Made by a program: the position numbers and the translations under genes | Assembly: GCA_001899285.1 (NCBI GenBank) | Contig: MKWA01000009.1 | Span: forward strand, 1-64,000 | Source: Rhizobiales bacterium 64-17 | Lineage (GTDB): Bacteria; Pseudomonadota; Alphaproteobacteria; Rhizobiales; Xanthobacteraceae | Length of the DNA stretch: 64,000 nt | Reading direction: 5' to 3' | Part shown: positions 1 through 7,319 of the stretch, piece after piece | Position numbering within the stretch: the stretch's first letter is position 1 | Layout: each line of letters opens with the position of its first letter | Notes under the pieces: model-generated | Seen by the model: the letters and a program-made list of their open reading frames with translations, nothing else | Told to the model about the DNA's origin: nothing | The model's database searches: none

Positions 1-74
1 ACCATCAAGACGCCTCATGATGACGCCCCTCGTGAGCAGGACAGGGATAGGATTATAGGCATATAGGAAGAAAG

Positions 75-560
75 TCAATAGGCTTGGGTCGCGACCAACG
101 CAGCCGCATAAAGCCCCGCGCCGAATACCAGATGCGTGATGAGGCTCCGCAACCGCGCGACGTTCGGACGCGGCGTCTTGGACGCGGCGATGCCGAGTCC
201 CATGCCGGGCTGCATCAGCAGAAACGGCGCGGCGAGCGTCGCCAGTCCCGTCACCAGCGCCGGCAACACGGTCGGCCGGTGCGCCCAGTCCGCACCGCAG
301 ATGGCGAGCAGCAGCCCGGCAAAGACGATGCCGGTCGCATAATGCGCGATCCAGCCGAGCGCACGCTCGCCGCGCACCGGAGCGGCGGCCGCGATGCTGG
401 CATGCGCGAAGCGGGCCGCCGGCATATGGCCGAGCCAGCGGCCGACCATCGCATAATCGAGCCCGCGCACGCCAAAGCCGCGCTTCAGCAGCAATCCCCA
501 CAGGTCCATCACCGCTGTGGCGCCGACCCCGATCACAACGGCTCGAATGACGGTTTCCAT
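75..560 (-). CDS. DUF2938 family membrane protein
   Basis: A 161-residue integral membrane protein matching the DUF2938 family by overall pattern: an N-terminal hydrophobic helix (METVIRAVVIGVGATAVMDL), a central GWIAHYATGIVFAGLLL segment and further hydrophobic helices to the C-terminus, about four in all. No enzymatic residues are evident and the family function is unknown. The ATG at 560 is preceded by a GGAGAGG ribosome binding site, so it is preferred over an in-frame upstream start at 635, which would run through the operator described below. It is divergent from the MerR regulator at 649 and is the likely regulated target of that protein. Confidence 0.75.
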   Translation of the reverse strand: METVIRAVVIGVGATAVMDLWGLLLKRGFGVRGLDYAMVGRWLGHMPAARFAHASIAAAAPVRGERALGWIAHYATGIVFAGLLLAICGADWAHRPTVLPALVTGLATLAAPFLLMQPGMGLGIAASKTPRPNVARLRSLITHLVFGAGLYAAALVATQAY

Positions 561-623
561 GATCCTCTCCACGCGCACTCCGGGGCCCTTGCGCCCGGCG
601 GTGCCATAGCGCACCTTCTGCCA

Positions 624-641
624 CTTCAAGTTCACTTGAGG
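624..641. promoter_or_regulatory. MerR-type operator between DUF2938 and merR
   Basis: CTTCAAGTTCACTTGAGG is a near-perfect inverted repeat (7-bp arms with one mismatch around TTCA). It matches the known SoxR box, CCTCAAGTTAACTTGAGG, at 16 of 18 positions. On the minus strand a TTGACC -35-like element abuts it, as expected when a MerR-family protein binds in an elongated promoter spacer. No good -10 is visible. It ends 7 bp before the regulator's ATG. Confidence 0.6.
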
Positions 642-648
642 TCAAGCG

Positions 649-1101
649 ATGAGCATGCTCGATATCGCAGAGGTGGCCCGCCATTCCGGCGTACCGGCCT
701 CGACGCTGCGCTTCTACGAGGAGCGGCGACTGATCCGATCCGTCGGGCGCCGCGGCCTGCGCCGACTGTTCGAGCCGAGCGTGCTGCAACAACTGTCGCT
801 GATCGCTCTGGCACGCGCCGGCGGCTTCAGCCTCGATGATATCGCCGCGATGTTTGCGCCCGATGGTCGGCCGAAGATCGACCGCAAGCAGATGTTGAAA
901 AAAGCCGACCAACTCGACACCGCCATCCGCCGCCTGAAGGCGATGCAGAACGGCTTGCGCCATGTGGCGGCCTGCCTGGCGCCGGATCATCTGGACTGTC
1001 CGCAGTTCCGACGCATGCTGCGATTGGCAGGCGCCGGGCGTCTCTCTCCCCCCGAAGCAGCCGGGCGGCGCAGGGAGAAAGAGCGATCCGCGCGGCGCTG
1101 A
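649..1101 (+). CDS. MerR family transcriptional regulator
   Basis: A 150-residue regulator with the N-terminal MerR winged helix: DIAEVARHSGVPASTLRFYE (residues about 5-24), then RRLFEPSVLQQLSLIALARA and a dimerisation helix around residues 85-105. The C-terminal part holds only two cysteines (AACLAPDHLDCPQF), so it lacks the four-cysteine [2Fe-2S] site of SoxR and the metal loop of CueR/ZntR. The effector is therefore not predictable, although the DNA site nearby is SoxR-like. The tail is basic (RRREKERSARR). The gene is divergent from DUF2938. A second Met two codons in (655) is an alternative start. Confidence 0.85.
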   Translation: MSMLDIAEVARHSGVPASTLRFYEERRLIRSVGRRGLRRLFEPSVLQQLSLIALARAGGFSLDDIAAMFAPDGRPKIDRKQMLKKADQLDTAIRRLKAMQNGLRHVAACLAPDHLDCPQFRRMLRLAGAGRLSPPEAAGRRREKERSARR

Positions 1102-1224
1102 CGGAACAACGCTCGTCGCTGCTATCGGGATCGGGAACCCGCGGCGCGCCGGTTACATGACACCGCAAGCCGCTGTAAGCTGCCGGCCGGCGCACCATCG
1201 ACATCCGTTTCGAGAGGAACACCC

Positions 1225-1668
1225 ATGCCCGGTACCGTTCGACTGCACCGCGTTCTCACCACCAAGCCCGAGAAGGTCTATCGCGCCTTCCTCGAGCCCG
1301 ATGCGGTGGCGAAATGGCTGCCGCCGAATGGTTTCACCTGCACGGTGCATCATCTCGAGGCGAAAGTCGGCGGCACGCACAAGATGTCGTTTCGCAATTT
1401 CACCACCGGCCACAGCCATTCGTTCGGCGGGCAGTATCAGGAACTCGTGCCGGGCGAAAAGCTGCGCTACACGGACAAATTCGACGACGCGAACATGCCC
1501 GGTGAGATGCAGGTCACGGTGACGCTCAAGAAAGTGTCGGTCGGCACCGAGGTGAGCATCGTGCAGGAGGGCATCCCCGACATGATCCCGACCGAAGCCT
1601 GCTATCTCGGCTGGCAGGAATCGCTGCGCAACCTCGCCAAACTGGTCGAGCCGGAAATCAACCAGTAA
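1225..1668 (+). CDS. AHSA1/SRPBCC domain protein
   Basis: A 147-residue START-like (SRPBCC, Aha1 C-terminal type) protein. The typical opening is present (VRLHRVLTTKPEKVYRAFLE, then DAVAKWLPP), as is the closing helix (YLGWQESLRNLAKLVE). These proteins form a hydrophobic ligand cavity; the ligand is unknown. The ATG follows an AGAGGAA ribosome binding site. It stands alone between merR and the convergent cyanase gene, with 21 bp between the two stops. A second, distinct AHSA1 protein is encoded at 61464-61877. Confidence 0.85.
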   Translation: MPGTVRLHRVLTTKPEKVYRAFLEPDAVAKWLPPNGFTCTVHHLEAKVGGTHKMSFRNFTTGHSHSFGGQYQELVPGEKLRYTDKFDDANMPGEMQVTVTLKKVSVGTEVSIVQEGIPDMIPTEACYLGWQESLRNLAKLVEPEINQ

Positions 1669-1689
1669 CGCTGCTGAGGCGCAGGCGCC

Positions 1690-2178
1690 CTACTCTTCCT
1701 TGTAGCCGAGCATCTGCTCGTTGCCCTGCGCGCCATAATATTTGAACGGCAGGAATTTGCCGGTCATGCCCATCTTCACGCGGTCGCCCTTCGGGTCCGG
1801 CAGCCGCTCGATGGTCATGTCGAAGTCGATCGCCGACATGATGCCGTCGCCGAATTCCTCCTCGATCAGCGCCTTCCATGCCGGACCGTTGATCATCACC
1901 AGTTCGTAGAACCGGTAGATCAGCGGATCGGTCGGCGGCATCGCCGTGCCGGCGCCGCGCATCGGCACCTCGTTGAGCATGCGCTCCTCCGCCTTGCTAA
2001 GGCCGAACAGCTTGGCCGCCTGCGCCGCCATCGGCTTGGTCATCTTCTGATGACCGAGGATCGCGCCCGTCACCATCACCGGCGACATGCCGCCGATCTG
2101 CCCGCAGATGGAGGCCCAGCTCCAGCCGTTCTCGCGCTTGATGTCGAGCAGTTTCTCGGTGAGGTCAGCACGTTTCAT
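1690..2178 (-). CDS. cynS: cyanase (cyanate hydratase)
   Basis: A 162-residue enzyme that converts cyanate and bicarbonate to carbamate/CO2 and ammonia. The N-terminal helical domain (residues 1-75) precedes the conserved catalytic domain. The expected active-site residues are present: Arg89 and Glu92 in DPLIYRFYELV, and Ser115 in DGIMSAIDF. The C-terminus GKFLPFKYYGAQGNEQMLGYKEE-like tail is family-typical. Length agrees with the decameric bacterial enzyme. The usual partners of a cyn operon (carbonic anhydrase cynT, transporter cynX, LysR cynR, or cynABD) are not adjacent, so cyanate detoxification here would depend on bicarbonate supplied from elsewhere. Confidence 0.96.
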   Translation of the reverse strand: MKRADLTEKLLDIKRENGWSWASICGQIGGMSPVMVTGAILGHQKMTKPMAAQAAKLFGLSKAEERMLNEVPMRGAGTAMPPTDPLIYRFYELVMINGPAWKALIEEEFGDGIMSAIDFDMTIERLPDPKGDRVKMGMTGKFLPFKYYGAQGNEQMLGYKEE

Positions 2179-2531
2179 GGGTTGCTCCCGGCTTGCATCA
2201 GGTCAAACGATGGCATCGGACGGCGATTTTCCGTGACGCCGCATCAGCGAACACGGACGCCGTGCGCTCCCCGACACGTTGCACCACGCCGACGGGGTTG
2301 ACCGGGATTTGCAATCAGCGTGCCAAGGTCCGCTCGCTTGAAAACCGGCAGAGCGGACGTTGCCGCCACGGAGAACCTGCCTTCGACCAACAGCTAACGC
2401 CGCCGGACACAGCACCCGCTGACGCCGCGCTCACATTTTGGCATCATCCCTGCCTATCGATTGGGCATGAGGGAGCCTCCCGTCTTGCGGACATCACATC
2501 CTCATGCGACCACCGGTGCACGGGGGCGGAC
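2179..2531. other. 353-bp intergenic region, cynS to DUF3422
   Basis: Divergent intergenic stretch upstream of both cynS and the DUF3422 gene. It stays open in the DUF3422 frame, but that translation has no family resemblance before the ATG at 2532. I see no convincing terminator, tRNA or palindromic operator; it presumably contains the two promoters. Confidence 0.4.
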
Positions 2532-3854
2532 ATGAGCGCGCATAGGGGCGCAGACGTATCGATCGGCGAAGGCGGACGTCATCTGGCGGCGCATCCGTTG
2601 CGCGCGGCGATCCTCGGCGAAGTCCACGCCCGGCCGTTCACCGCCATCGAGACGCCGCGACGCATCCTGCATTTCGCGTTCGACACGTCTGGCGGGCGCG
2701 CGACGGCGGATCAGGCGGCACTCACCGCGTTCTGCGAACGGCGTGGCCTCGCCGCACCCAAACCGAGCGATCGGCAGCATCGCGTCACCTTCGGCGGCAC
2801 GGTGATGCGCTGGGAACAGCATTCCGAATTCACCACCTATACCTGGGAGTTGCCCTCCGCCGCGCAGCCGCCGTTCCATCCCCCGGCCGCGACACTCGCC
2901 ACACCGATGGCGGAGTTGCCGCAGCCCGGTCCGCTGCTGGTCGCGCTCGATGTCGATCTCCTTCCCGAGAGCGCGTTGAAGACGCCGCCGGAAAAGCTGT
3001 TCGACCGCGCCAGCCTTGCGGTCGCGGAGAACTCGGACGGCCTGGCACTGTTTGCCACCGACTTCCAGACCGATCCCGGCGGGTTCGTCCGCGTGCTGAT
3101 TGTCGACCGTGGCCTCGGCGCGGAGCGCGCCGGCGCGCTGGCGCAGCGCGTGATCGAACTGGAAACCTACCGCACCCTCGCGCTGCTCGGTCTGCCGGAA
3201 GCGCAACGGCTTTCACCCTCGATCAACACCATCGAGCGCCGGCTCGCGGAAATCACCGAGGAGATGCGCGGCACCTCGGTCCTCACCGACAATCATCGCC
3301 TGCTCGACGAACTCACTGCGCTCGCCGCCGAACTGGAAGCCGGCGCCACCGCGAGCCTGTTCCGCTTCGGCGCCAGCCGCGCCTACAACGAGATCGTGCA
3401 TCTGCGGCTGCAGACCATCGGCGAGCGCAAGGTCGGCGGCCTGCCGACCTGGTCGTCGTTCCTCGCACGGCGCATGGCACCGGCAATGCGCACCTGCATC
3501 ACGATTGAAGAGCGGCAGGCCAATCTGTCGCGCAAGCTCGCCCGCACCGCGAACCTGCTGCGCACCCGCGTCGATGTCGAACTGGAGCAACAGAACCGCG
3601 ATCTGCTCACCTCGATGAACGAACGCACGCGGCTGCAGCTTCGCCTGCAGGCGACAGTCGAAGGATTATCCGTCGCCGCGATCACGTATTACGTGGTCGG
3701 GCTGTTCGGCTACATCGTCAAGGGCGCACACGACGCCGGCCTGATCCATGTCGAGCCGGCGTTCGTGATTGCCGGGTTCGTGCCACTCGCGGCGCTGACG
3801 ATCTGGAGCCTGGTGCGCCATATCCGCCGCTCGCATTTTTCCGGCGAGCATTGA
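2532..3854 (+). CDS. DUF3422 family protein
   Basis: A 440-residue protein with the DUF3422 signature at its N-terminus (HPLRAAILGEVHARPF) and the family's conserved middle region (LVALDVDLLPE, RVLIVDRGL). The long helical part around residues 270-380 is rich in arginine and leucine, and two hydrophobic segments near the C-terminus (VAAITYYVVGLFGYIVKG and PAFVIAGFVPLAALTIWSLV) suggest membrane anchoring. Family function is unknown. The ATG at 2532 is chosen because similarity begins about 20 residues later; a longer in-frame reading to 2193 has no family features. The gene is convergent with the DUF5666-like gene, separated by 9 bp. Confidence 0.85.
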   Translation: MSAHRGADVSIGEGGRHLAAHPLRAAILGEVHARPFTAIETPRRILHFAFDTSGGRATADQAALTAFCERRGLAAPKPSDRQHRVTFGGTVMRWEQHSEFTTYTWELPSAAQPPFHPPAATLATPMAELPQPGPLLVALDVDLLPESALKTPPEKLFDRASLAVAENSDGLALFATDFQTDPGGFVRVLIVDRGLGAERAGALAQRVIELETYRTLALLGLPEAQRLSPSINTIERRLAEITEEMRGTSVLTDNHRLLDELTALAAELEAGATASLFRFGASRAYNEIVHLRLQTIGERKVGGLPTWSSFLARRMAPAMRTCITIEERQANLSRKLARTANLLRTRVDVELEQQNRDLLTSMNERTRLQLRLQATVEGLSVAAITYYVVGLFGYIVKGAHDAGLIHVEPAFVIAGFVPLAALTIWSLVRHIRRSHFSGEH

Positions 3855-3863
3855 ACGCCGACA

Positions 3864-4478
3864 TCACATCGGCGGCGTCACGCCGCGACCGACATTGATG
3901 CGGTTGGCTTCGAGCGAGCCGTCCGGCTTCTTCGTCGCCGCCATCACGATCACCTGCGCACCGGGCTTGATCTCCGCGCGATCACCCTTGGCGTAGGAAA
4001 CGATCGGCGTCTGCGGCGGCACCACGACTTTCTTCTCGCCGTCCTTGTATTTCACCACCAGCGTCTGCCCATCGACGCTCGACACGGTCGAGTCGACGGC
4101 GGCATTGGTCATGGTGCTGTTGGGCCGAAGATCCCACGGCCGATGTCCTTCGCCGACGCCGCGCATCGCCTCCGGGAAAATGTGGATCGCCAGCGCGCGC
4201 TGCGAGCCGTCCGGCTCCGGCATCGCGGTCACGCCGACATAGGAGCCGGCCTTCACATCGCCGATGGTGGCCGGCACGAACGCCATCACATTGGCGTCCG
4301 CCGTCAGCGCCACCTTGGTATCGGCGCCGCTGCGCGTCTTGATGGTCAGCAGATTGCCATCGACCGCCGTGACCTGACCACGGATACGGGTGGATTGCGG
4401 CGCCTGCGCCAGAGCGGGGATCGCGACACCGAGCGCGACACACAGCGCGGCGGCCTTGACGACGATGGATATGGACAT
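3864..4478 (-). CDS. exported DUF5666-like repeat protein
   Basis: A 204-residue exported protein: signal peptide with hydrophobic core AALCVALGVAIPALAQA, then two related small beta domains (IRGQVTAVDGNLLTIKT and STVSSVDGQTLVVKYKDGEK) like those of DUF5666/OB-like proteins. Similar alphaproteobacterial proteins have been labelled metal ABC permease without basis; there are no transmembrane permease features here. The start at 4478 (MSISIVVKAA) is set by the signal peptide. It lies 86 bp downstream of the aroE homologue on the same strand. Confidence 0.65.
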   Translation of the reverse strand: MSISIVVKAAALCVALGVAIPALAQAPQSTRIRGQVTAVDGNLLTIKTRSGADTKVALTADANVMAFVPATIGDVKAGSYVGVTAMPEPDGSQRALAIHIFPEAMRGVGEGHRPWDLRPNSTMTNAAVDSTVSSVDGQTLVVKYKDGEKKVVVPPQTPIVSYAKGDRAEIKPGAQVIVMAATKKPDGSLEANRINVGRGVTPPM

Positions 4479-4564
4479 GGGAACATGCCTCCGGGAACCG
4501 GCGGCACCGCGGCGGCACCGCGCATTCCCCAACAAACCCCGGCCAGCTCCGGCTATTCCCGGCG

Positions 4565-5410
4565 TCAGGCCACAGGCTTGCGCAGATCAGCTTCGACCAG
4601 CGCGCGCAGCTCGGGCGTCACCTCCGGCTTCACCCCGAACCAGAGTTCAAAACCGCGCACCGCCTGATGCAGCAGCATGCCGAGCCCATCGGCCGTGCGC
4701 AGCCCGCGCTCGCGTGCCAGTTTCAGCAGGCCCGTTTCCAGCGGGTCGTAAACCAGCTCGGCGATGACGGTGGAATCGGCGCAGCGCAGATTGACCTCGA
4801 GCGGCGGCTGCCCGCTCATCCCAGCCGCTGTCGTGTTGACCAATATGCCGGCCGCGCCGAGCAGCCCGGTCATCTCCTCCCACCGCGCCGCCCGCACCGA
4901 TTTGCCGTACCGCTTGGCGAGCACCTGTGCACGCTCGACGTTGCGATTGACCACGTGGATGCGCCCCGCGCCGCGCGACCGCAGCGCATAGACCACCGCG
5001 CGCGCCGCCCCACCCGCGCCGAGCACGACCGCGGAGTCGAGACCGCGATCCCAGCCGGACACGGTGGCATCGAGATTGGCGAGGAAGCCCTCGACGTCGG
5101 TGTTGGTCGAGCGCAGCACGTCGCCGTCGTAATAAAGTGTGTTGGCGGCGCCGACTCCGGTGGCACGATCGTCGGGCTTGCTCAGTTTCAATGCCGCTTC
5201 CTTGTGCGGCAGCGTGACATTGGCGCCGACATAGCCGCGCGCGCGCAATGACTGCACGAACGCCGCGAACTCCTCCGGCGGCACCGGCTCCTTGCGGTAT
5301 TCCGCATTCAACTGATGCTGCTTGATCCAGTAGTTATGGATCAGCGGCGACCGCGAGTGACCGGCGGGCCAGCCGATCACACAGGCGGCGCGTTTTTCAT
5401 CTGTCGTCAT
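4565..5410 (-). CDS. aroE: shikimate dehydrogenase family protein (AroE-like)
   Basis: A 281-residue NADP-dependent shikimate/quinate dehydrogenase. Visible features: shikimate-binding SRSP (19-22), NVTLPHK with catalytic Lys70, NTD with Asp105, the nucleotide-binding loop GAGGAARA (131-138) and NRNVERA in the NADP-phosphate position. The C-terminal GLGMLLHQAVRGFELWFG is family-typical. The start at 5410 (MTTDEKRAACVIGWP) fits the family length. It lies only 16 bp behind the MarR regulator and the FAH gene, not in the maf-aroE-coaE context common in this order. It could therefore be a second, catabolic paralogue; the biosynthetic role is not excluded. Confidence 0.88.
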   Translation of the reverse strand: MTTDEKRAACVIGWPAGHSRSPLIHNYWIKQHQLNAEYRKEPVPPEEFAAFVQSLRARGYVGANVTLPHKEAALKLSKPDDRATGVGAANTLYYDGDVLRSTNTDVEGFLANLDATVSGWDRGLDSAVVLGAGGAARAVVYALRSRGAGRIHVVNRNVERAQVLAKRYGKSVRAARWEEMTGLLGAAGILVNTTAAGMSGQPPLEVNLRCADSTVIAELVYDPLETGLLKLARERGLRTADGLGMLLHQAVRGFELWFGVKPEVTPELRALVEADLRKPVA

Positions 5411-5426
5411 GAGGCGACGTTGAACT

Positions 5427-5951
5427 CTATCGTTTCGACCGCGCACTCCTAGCGCGACTGGCGACTTTGGCAACCCGTGTTTTTCGCGGCCTCATTTTTC
5501 GATTGACAATCGCCGGTTGTTCGAGTGTCGCGATCAGCGCATCGAGCATGGCATAGAGTTGTGACAGCCGTGCCGCACCGATATCGCGCGCCAACGCGGC
5601 ATAGATCGCCTCGGATTCCGGCCCCATCTCGCGGAACAAGCGGCGGCCACGGACCGTCAGCGACATGACGCTGCGACGCTGATCGCGCGCATGATTGTGC
5701 CGTTTCACCAGCCCCTCCTGCTCGAGAGCCGGCAACATGCGTGACAACGACGCCGGATGGATGCAGCAGCGTCCGGACAATTCCACAATCTCCAGCGCAT
5801 CCGTCTCGCTCAGGGCGCGGATGATGCGCCATTGCTGGTCCGAGAGGTTGCGCGCGTTGAGATGCGGGCGGAACCGCGCCATCACCGCCTCGCGCGCACG
5901 CATCAACTGCATCGGCAGCGACCGCTCGAACGGACGGATCGGACCGCTCAT
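5427..5951 (-). CDS. hpaR: MarR family regulator, HpaR-like
   Basis: A 174-residue winged-helix regulator resembling HpaR, the repressor of homoprotocatechuate catabolism. MarR features: LSDQQWRIIRALSETDALEIVELS, recognition helix CCIHPASLSRMLPALEQEGLV and wing RHNHARDQRRSVMSLT. The C-terminus is basic and arginine-rich. Its ATG overlaps the stop of the FAH gene (ATGA), so the two are translationally coupled, and aroE follows 16 bp later. A palindrome in the divergent promoter upstream (6851-6862) is the obvious operator candidate. Assignment as HpaR rests on context plus family resemblance. Confidence 0.8.
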   Translation of the reverse strand: MSGPIRPFERSLPMQLMRAREAVMARFRPHLNARNLSDQQWRIIRALSETDALEIVELSGRCCIHPASLSRMLPALEQEGLVKRHNHARDQRRSVMSLTVRGRRLFREMGPESEAIYAALARDIGAARLSQLYAMLDALIATLEQPAIVNRKMRPRKTRVAKVASRARSARSKR

Positions 5952-6799
5952 CGTTCCGCCGCAACCGTGTTACGCAACACTCCGATCTCCGGCACGGAAA
6001 TTTCCAGCACATCGCCGGATTTGAGCCAGACCGGCGTCTCGCTCTTGTTGCGCTTGACCGGCGTGCCGGTTGAGATGATGTCGCCCGGCTTCAACGTCAT
6101 GAAGGTGCTGACGTAGCGGATCAGCTCGGCGAACGGGAAGATCATGTTGGAGGTGGTGTCGTCCTGGGTGACGGCGCCGTTCAGCGACACGGTGAGGTGC
6201 AGCGGCTTCGCCAGATCGATCTCGTCGGCGGTAACGATCCATGGGCCGATGCTGCCGGTCGCGTCCCAGTTCTTGCCTTGCGTCACGTTGAACTTGCCGT
6301 GGCGGATCCAGTCGCGGATCGTGCCTTCGTTGCACAAGGTGAAGCCCGCGATATGCTCGTGCGCATTGGCGCGGGCGATGCGCCGCCCGCCCTTGCCGAT
6401 CACCAGCGCGACCTCGCCTTCATAGTCGAGCTGTTCGGATTCCACCGGGATCAGCAGGTTCTGGCCGCTGCCGACCAGCGAGGCTGGCGCGCGATAGAAC
6501 ATGCTCGGATAGGTCGGCACCTCGGCGATGTCGTAATCCTTGTTGCGGTTGGCGTAATTGATGCCGATGCACAGGATTTTCTCCGGCGCGTGCAGCGGCG
6601 GCAGCAGTTCGACCTCAGCCAGCGGCGCATCGGGACGGACGTTGTGCATGCAGGCCGCCGCCTCCGCCAGCGCGCCGCCACGCAACACGTCGAGCAAGGT
6701 CGGATATTTCGGCATCCGCGATTTCAGTTCGACAATACCGTCGCCGCTCACCGCGCCGTAGCTGTCCCGTCCGCGAAACCGATAGCTTGCGAGCTTCAT
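5948..6799 (-). CDS. fumarylacetoacetate hydrolase family protein (HpaG-like)
   Basis: A 283-residue FAH-fold enzyme. The N-terminal cap (residues 1-70) precedes the catalytic core, which starts at KILCIGINYANRNKD; the metal-binding acidic cluster is in QLDYEGEVALVIGKGGR, and the conserved C-terminal KPGDIISTGTP is present. The family includes 2-hydroxyhepta-2,4-diene-1,7-dioate isomerase/decarboxylase (HpaG) and related hydratases and acylpyruvases. With HpaF and HpaD encoded divergently, a role in processing ring-cleavage products is likely, but the exact reaction is not determined. First gene of a fah-marR-aroE transcript. Confidence 0.85.
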   Translation of the reverse strand: MKLASYRFRGRDSYGAVSGDGIVELKSRMPKYPTLLDVLRGGALAEAAACMHNVRPDAPLAEVELLPPLHAPEKILCIGINYANRNKDYDIAEVPTYPSMFYRAPASLVGSGQNLLIPVESEQLDYEGEVALVIGKGGRRIARANAHEHIAGFTLCNEGTIRDWIRHGKFNVTQGKNWDATGSIGPWIVTADEIDLAKPLHLTVSLNGAVTQDDTTSNMIFPFAELIRYVSTFMTLKPGDIISTGTPVKRNKSETPVWLKSGDVLEISVPEIGVLRNTVAAER

Positions 6800-6829
6800 G
6801 ATCGTCCCTTTTATCCCCGTCCCGGCCGC

Positions 6830-6862
6830 TTGACGGCGTCCGCCAGACCTTTAACATGTTAA
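6830..6862 (+). promoter_or_regulatory. hpa divergent promoter with 12-bp palindromic operator
   Basis: Between the FAH gene and hpaF. TTGACG (6830-6835) and TAACAT (6852-6857), 16 bp apart, make a candidate promoter for hpaF. A perfect palindrome TTAACATGTTAA (6851-6862) overlaps the -10 and is centred between the divergent genes. Such a site suits a dimeric MarR/HpaR repressor controlling both transcripts. Confidence 0.5.
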
Positions 6863-6919
6863 GCATCTGCCGCGGGGCGTCAATCGCCGCGGCATGGCGA
6901 GACGACCGGGAGCAGCATC

Positions 6920-7306
6920 ATGCCGCATGTGATCGTGGAATATTCCGCCAACCTCGAAGACACTCTCGACGTTTCCGGTCTGATCGACGACGTGCATCGC
7001 TGCGCGATCGACAGCAAGGTAGCGGACATCGCCGCGATCCGCACCCGCGCCGAGCGGCGCTCCAACGCCCGCGTCGGAGACGGCAATCCGGCCAATGCCT
7101 TCGTCCACGTCACCGCGCGGCTGCGGATCGGCCGCAGCGAGGAGATACGCACCGCGCTGGCGGAGGCATTGCTCGCCGTCATCGACAAGCGCATGACGCG
7201 CGCATTCGAGAAACACCCGACCGCGATCACCGTCGAGATCGAGGAAATCGACAACATCACCGCGCGCAAGAACACCGTCCGGTCCGCCGCCGGCCGCGCC
7301 GCCTAA
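6920..7306 (+). CDS. hpaF: 5-carboxymethyl-2-hydroxymuconate isomerase
   Basis: A 128-residue protein of the tautomerase superfamily, CHMI type. It begins MPHVIVEYSANL, giving the N-terminal catalytic proline after Met removal, and has the expected single-domain length. In the homoprotocatechuate pathway it isomerises 5-carboxymethyl-2-hydroxymuconate. It is followed 13 bp later by the ring-cleavage dioxygenase gene, and a GGGAGCAG ribosome binding site precedes the ATG. The promoter carries a palindrome likely bound by the adjacent HpaR-like regulator. Confidence 0.88.
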   Translation: MPHVIVEYSANLEDTLDVSGLIDDVHRCAIDSKVADIAAIRTRAERRSNARVGDGNPANAFVHVTARLRIGRSEEIRTALAEALLAVIDKRMTRAFEKHPTAITVEIEEIDNITARKNTVRSAAGRAA

Positions 7307-7319
7307 AAGGGCTTCTCCC

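Noticed and set aside
649-1101. SoxR
   Set aside because: The four-cysteine cluster motif of SoxR is missing, although the operator is SoxR-like.
2193-2531. In-frame extension of the DUF3422 gene
   Set aside because: No family similarity in this part; a conventional ATG at 2532 lies close to the conserved start.
6851-6862. CtrA site at TTAACATGTTAA
   Set aside because: The spacing between the TTAA halves is 4, not 7, so a MarR-type operator is the better reading.
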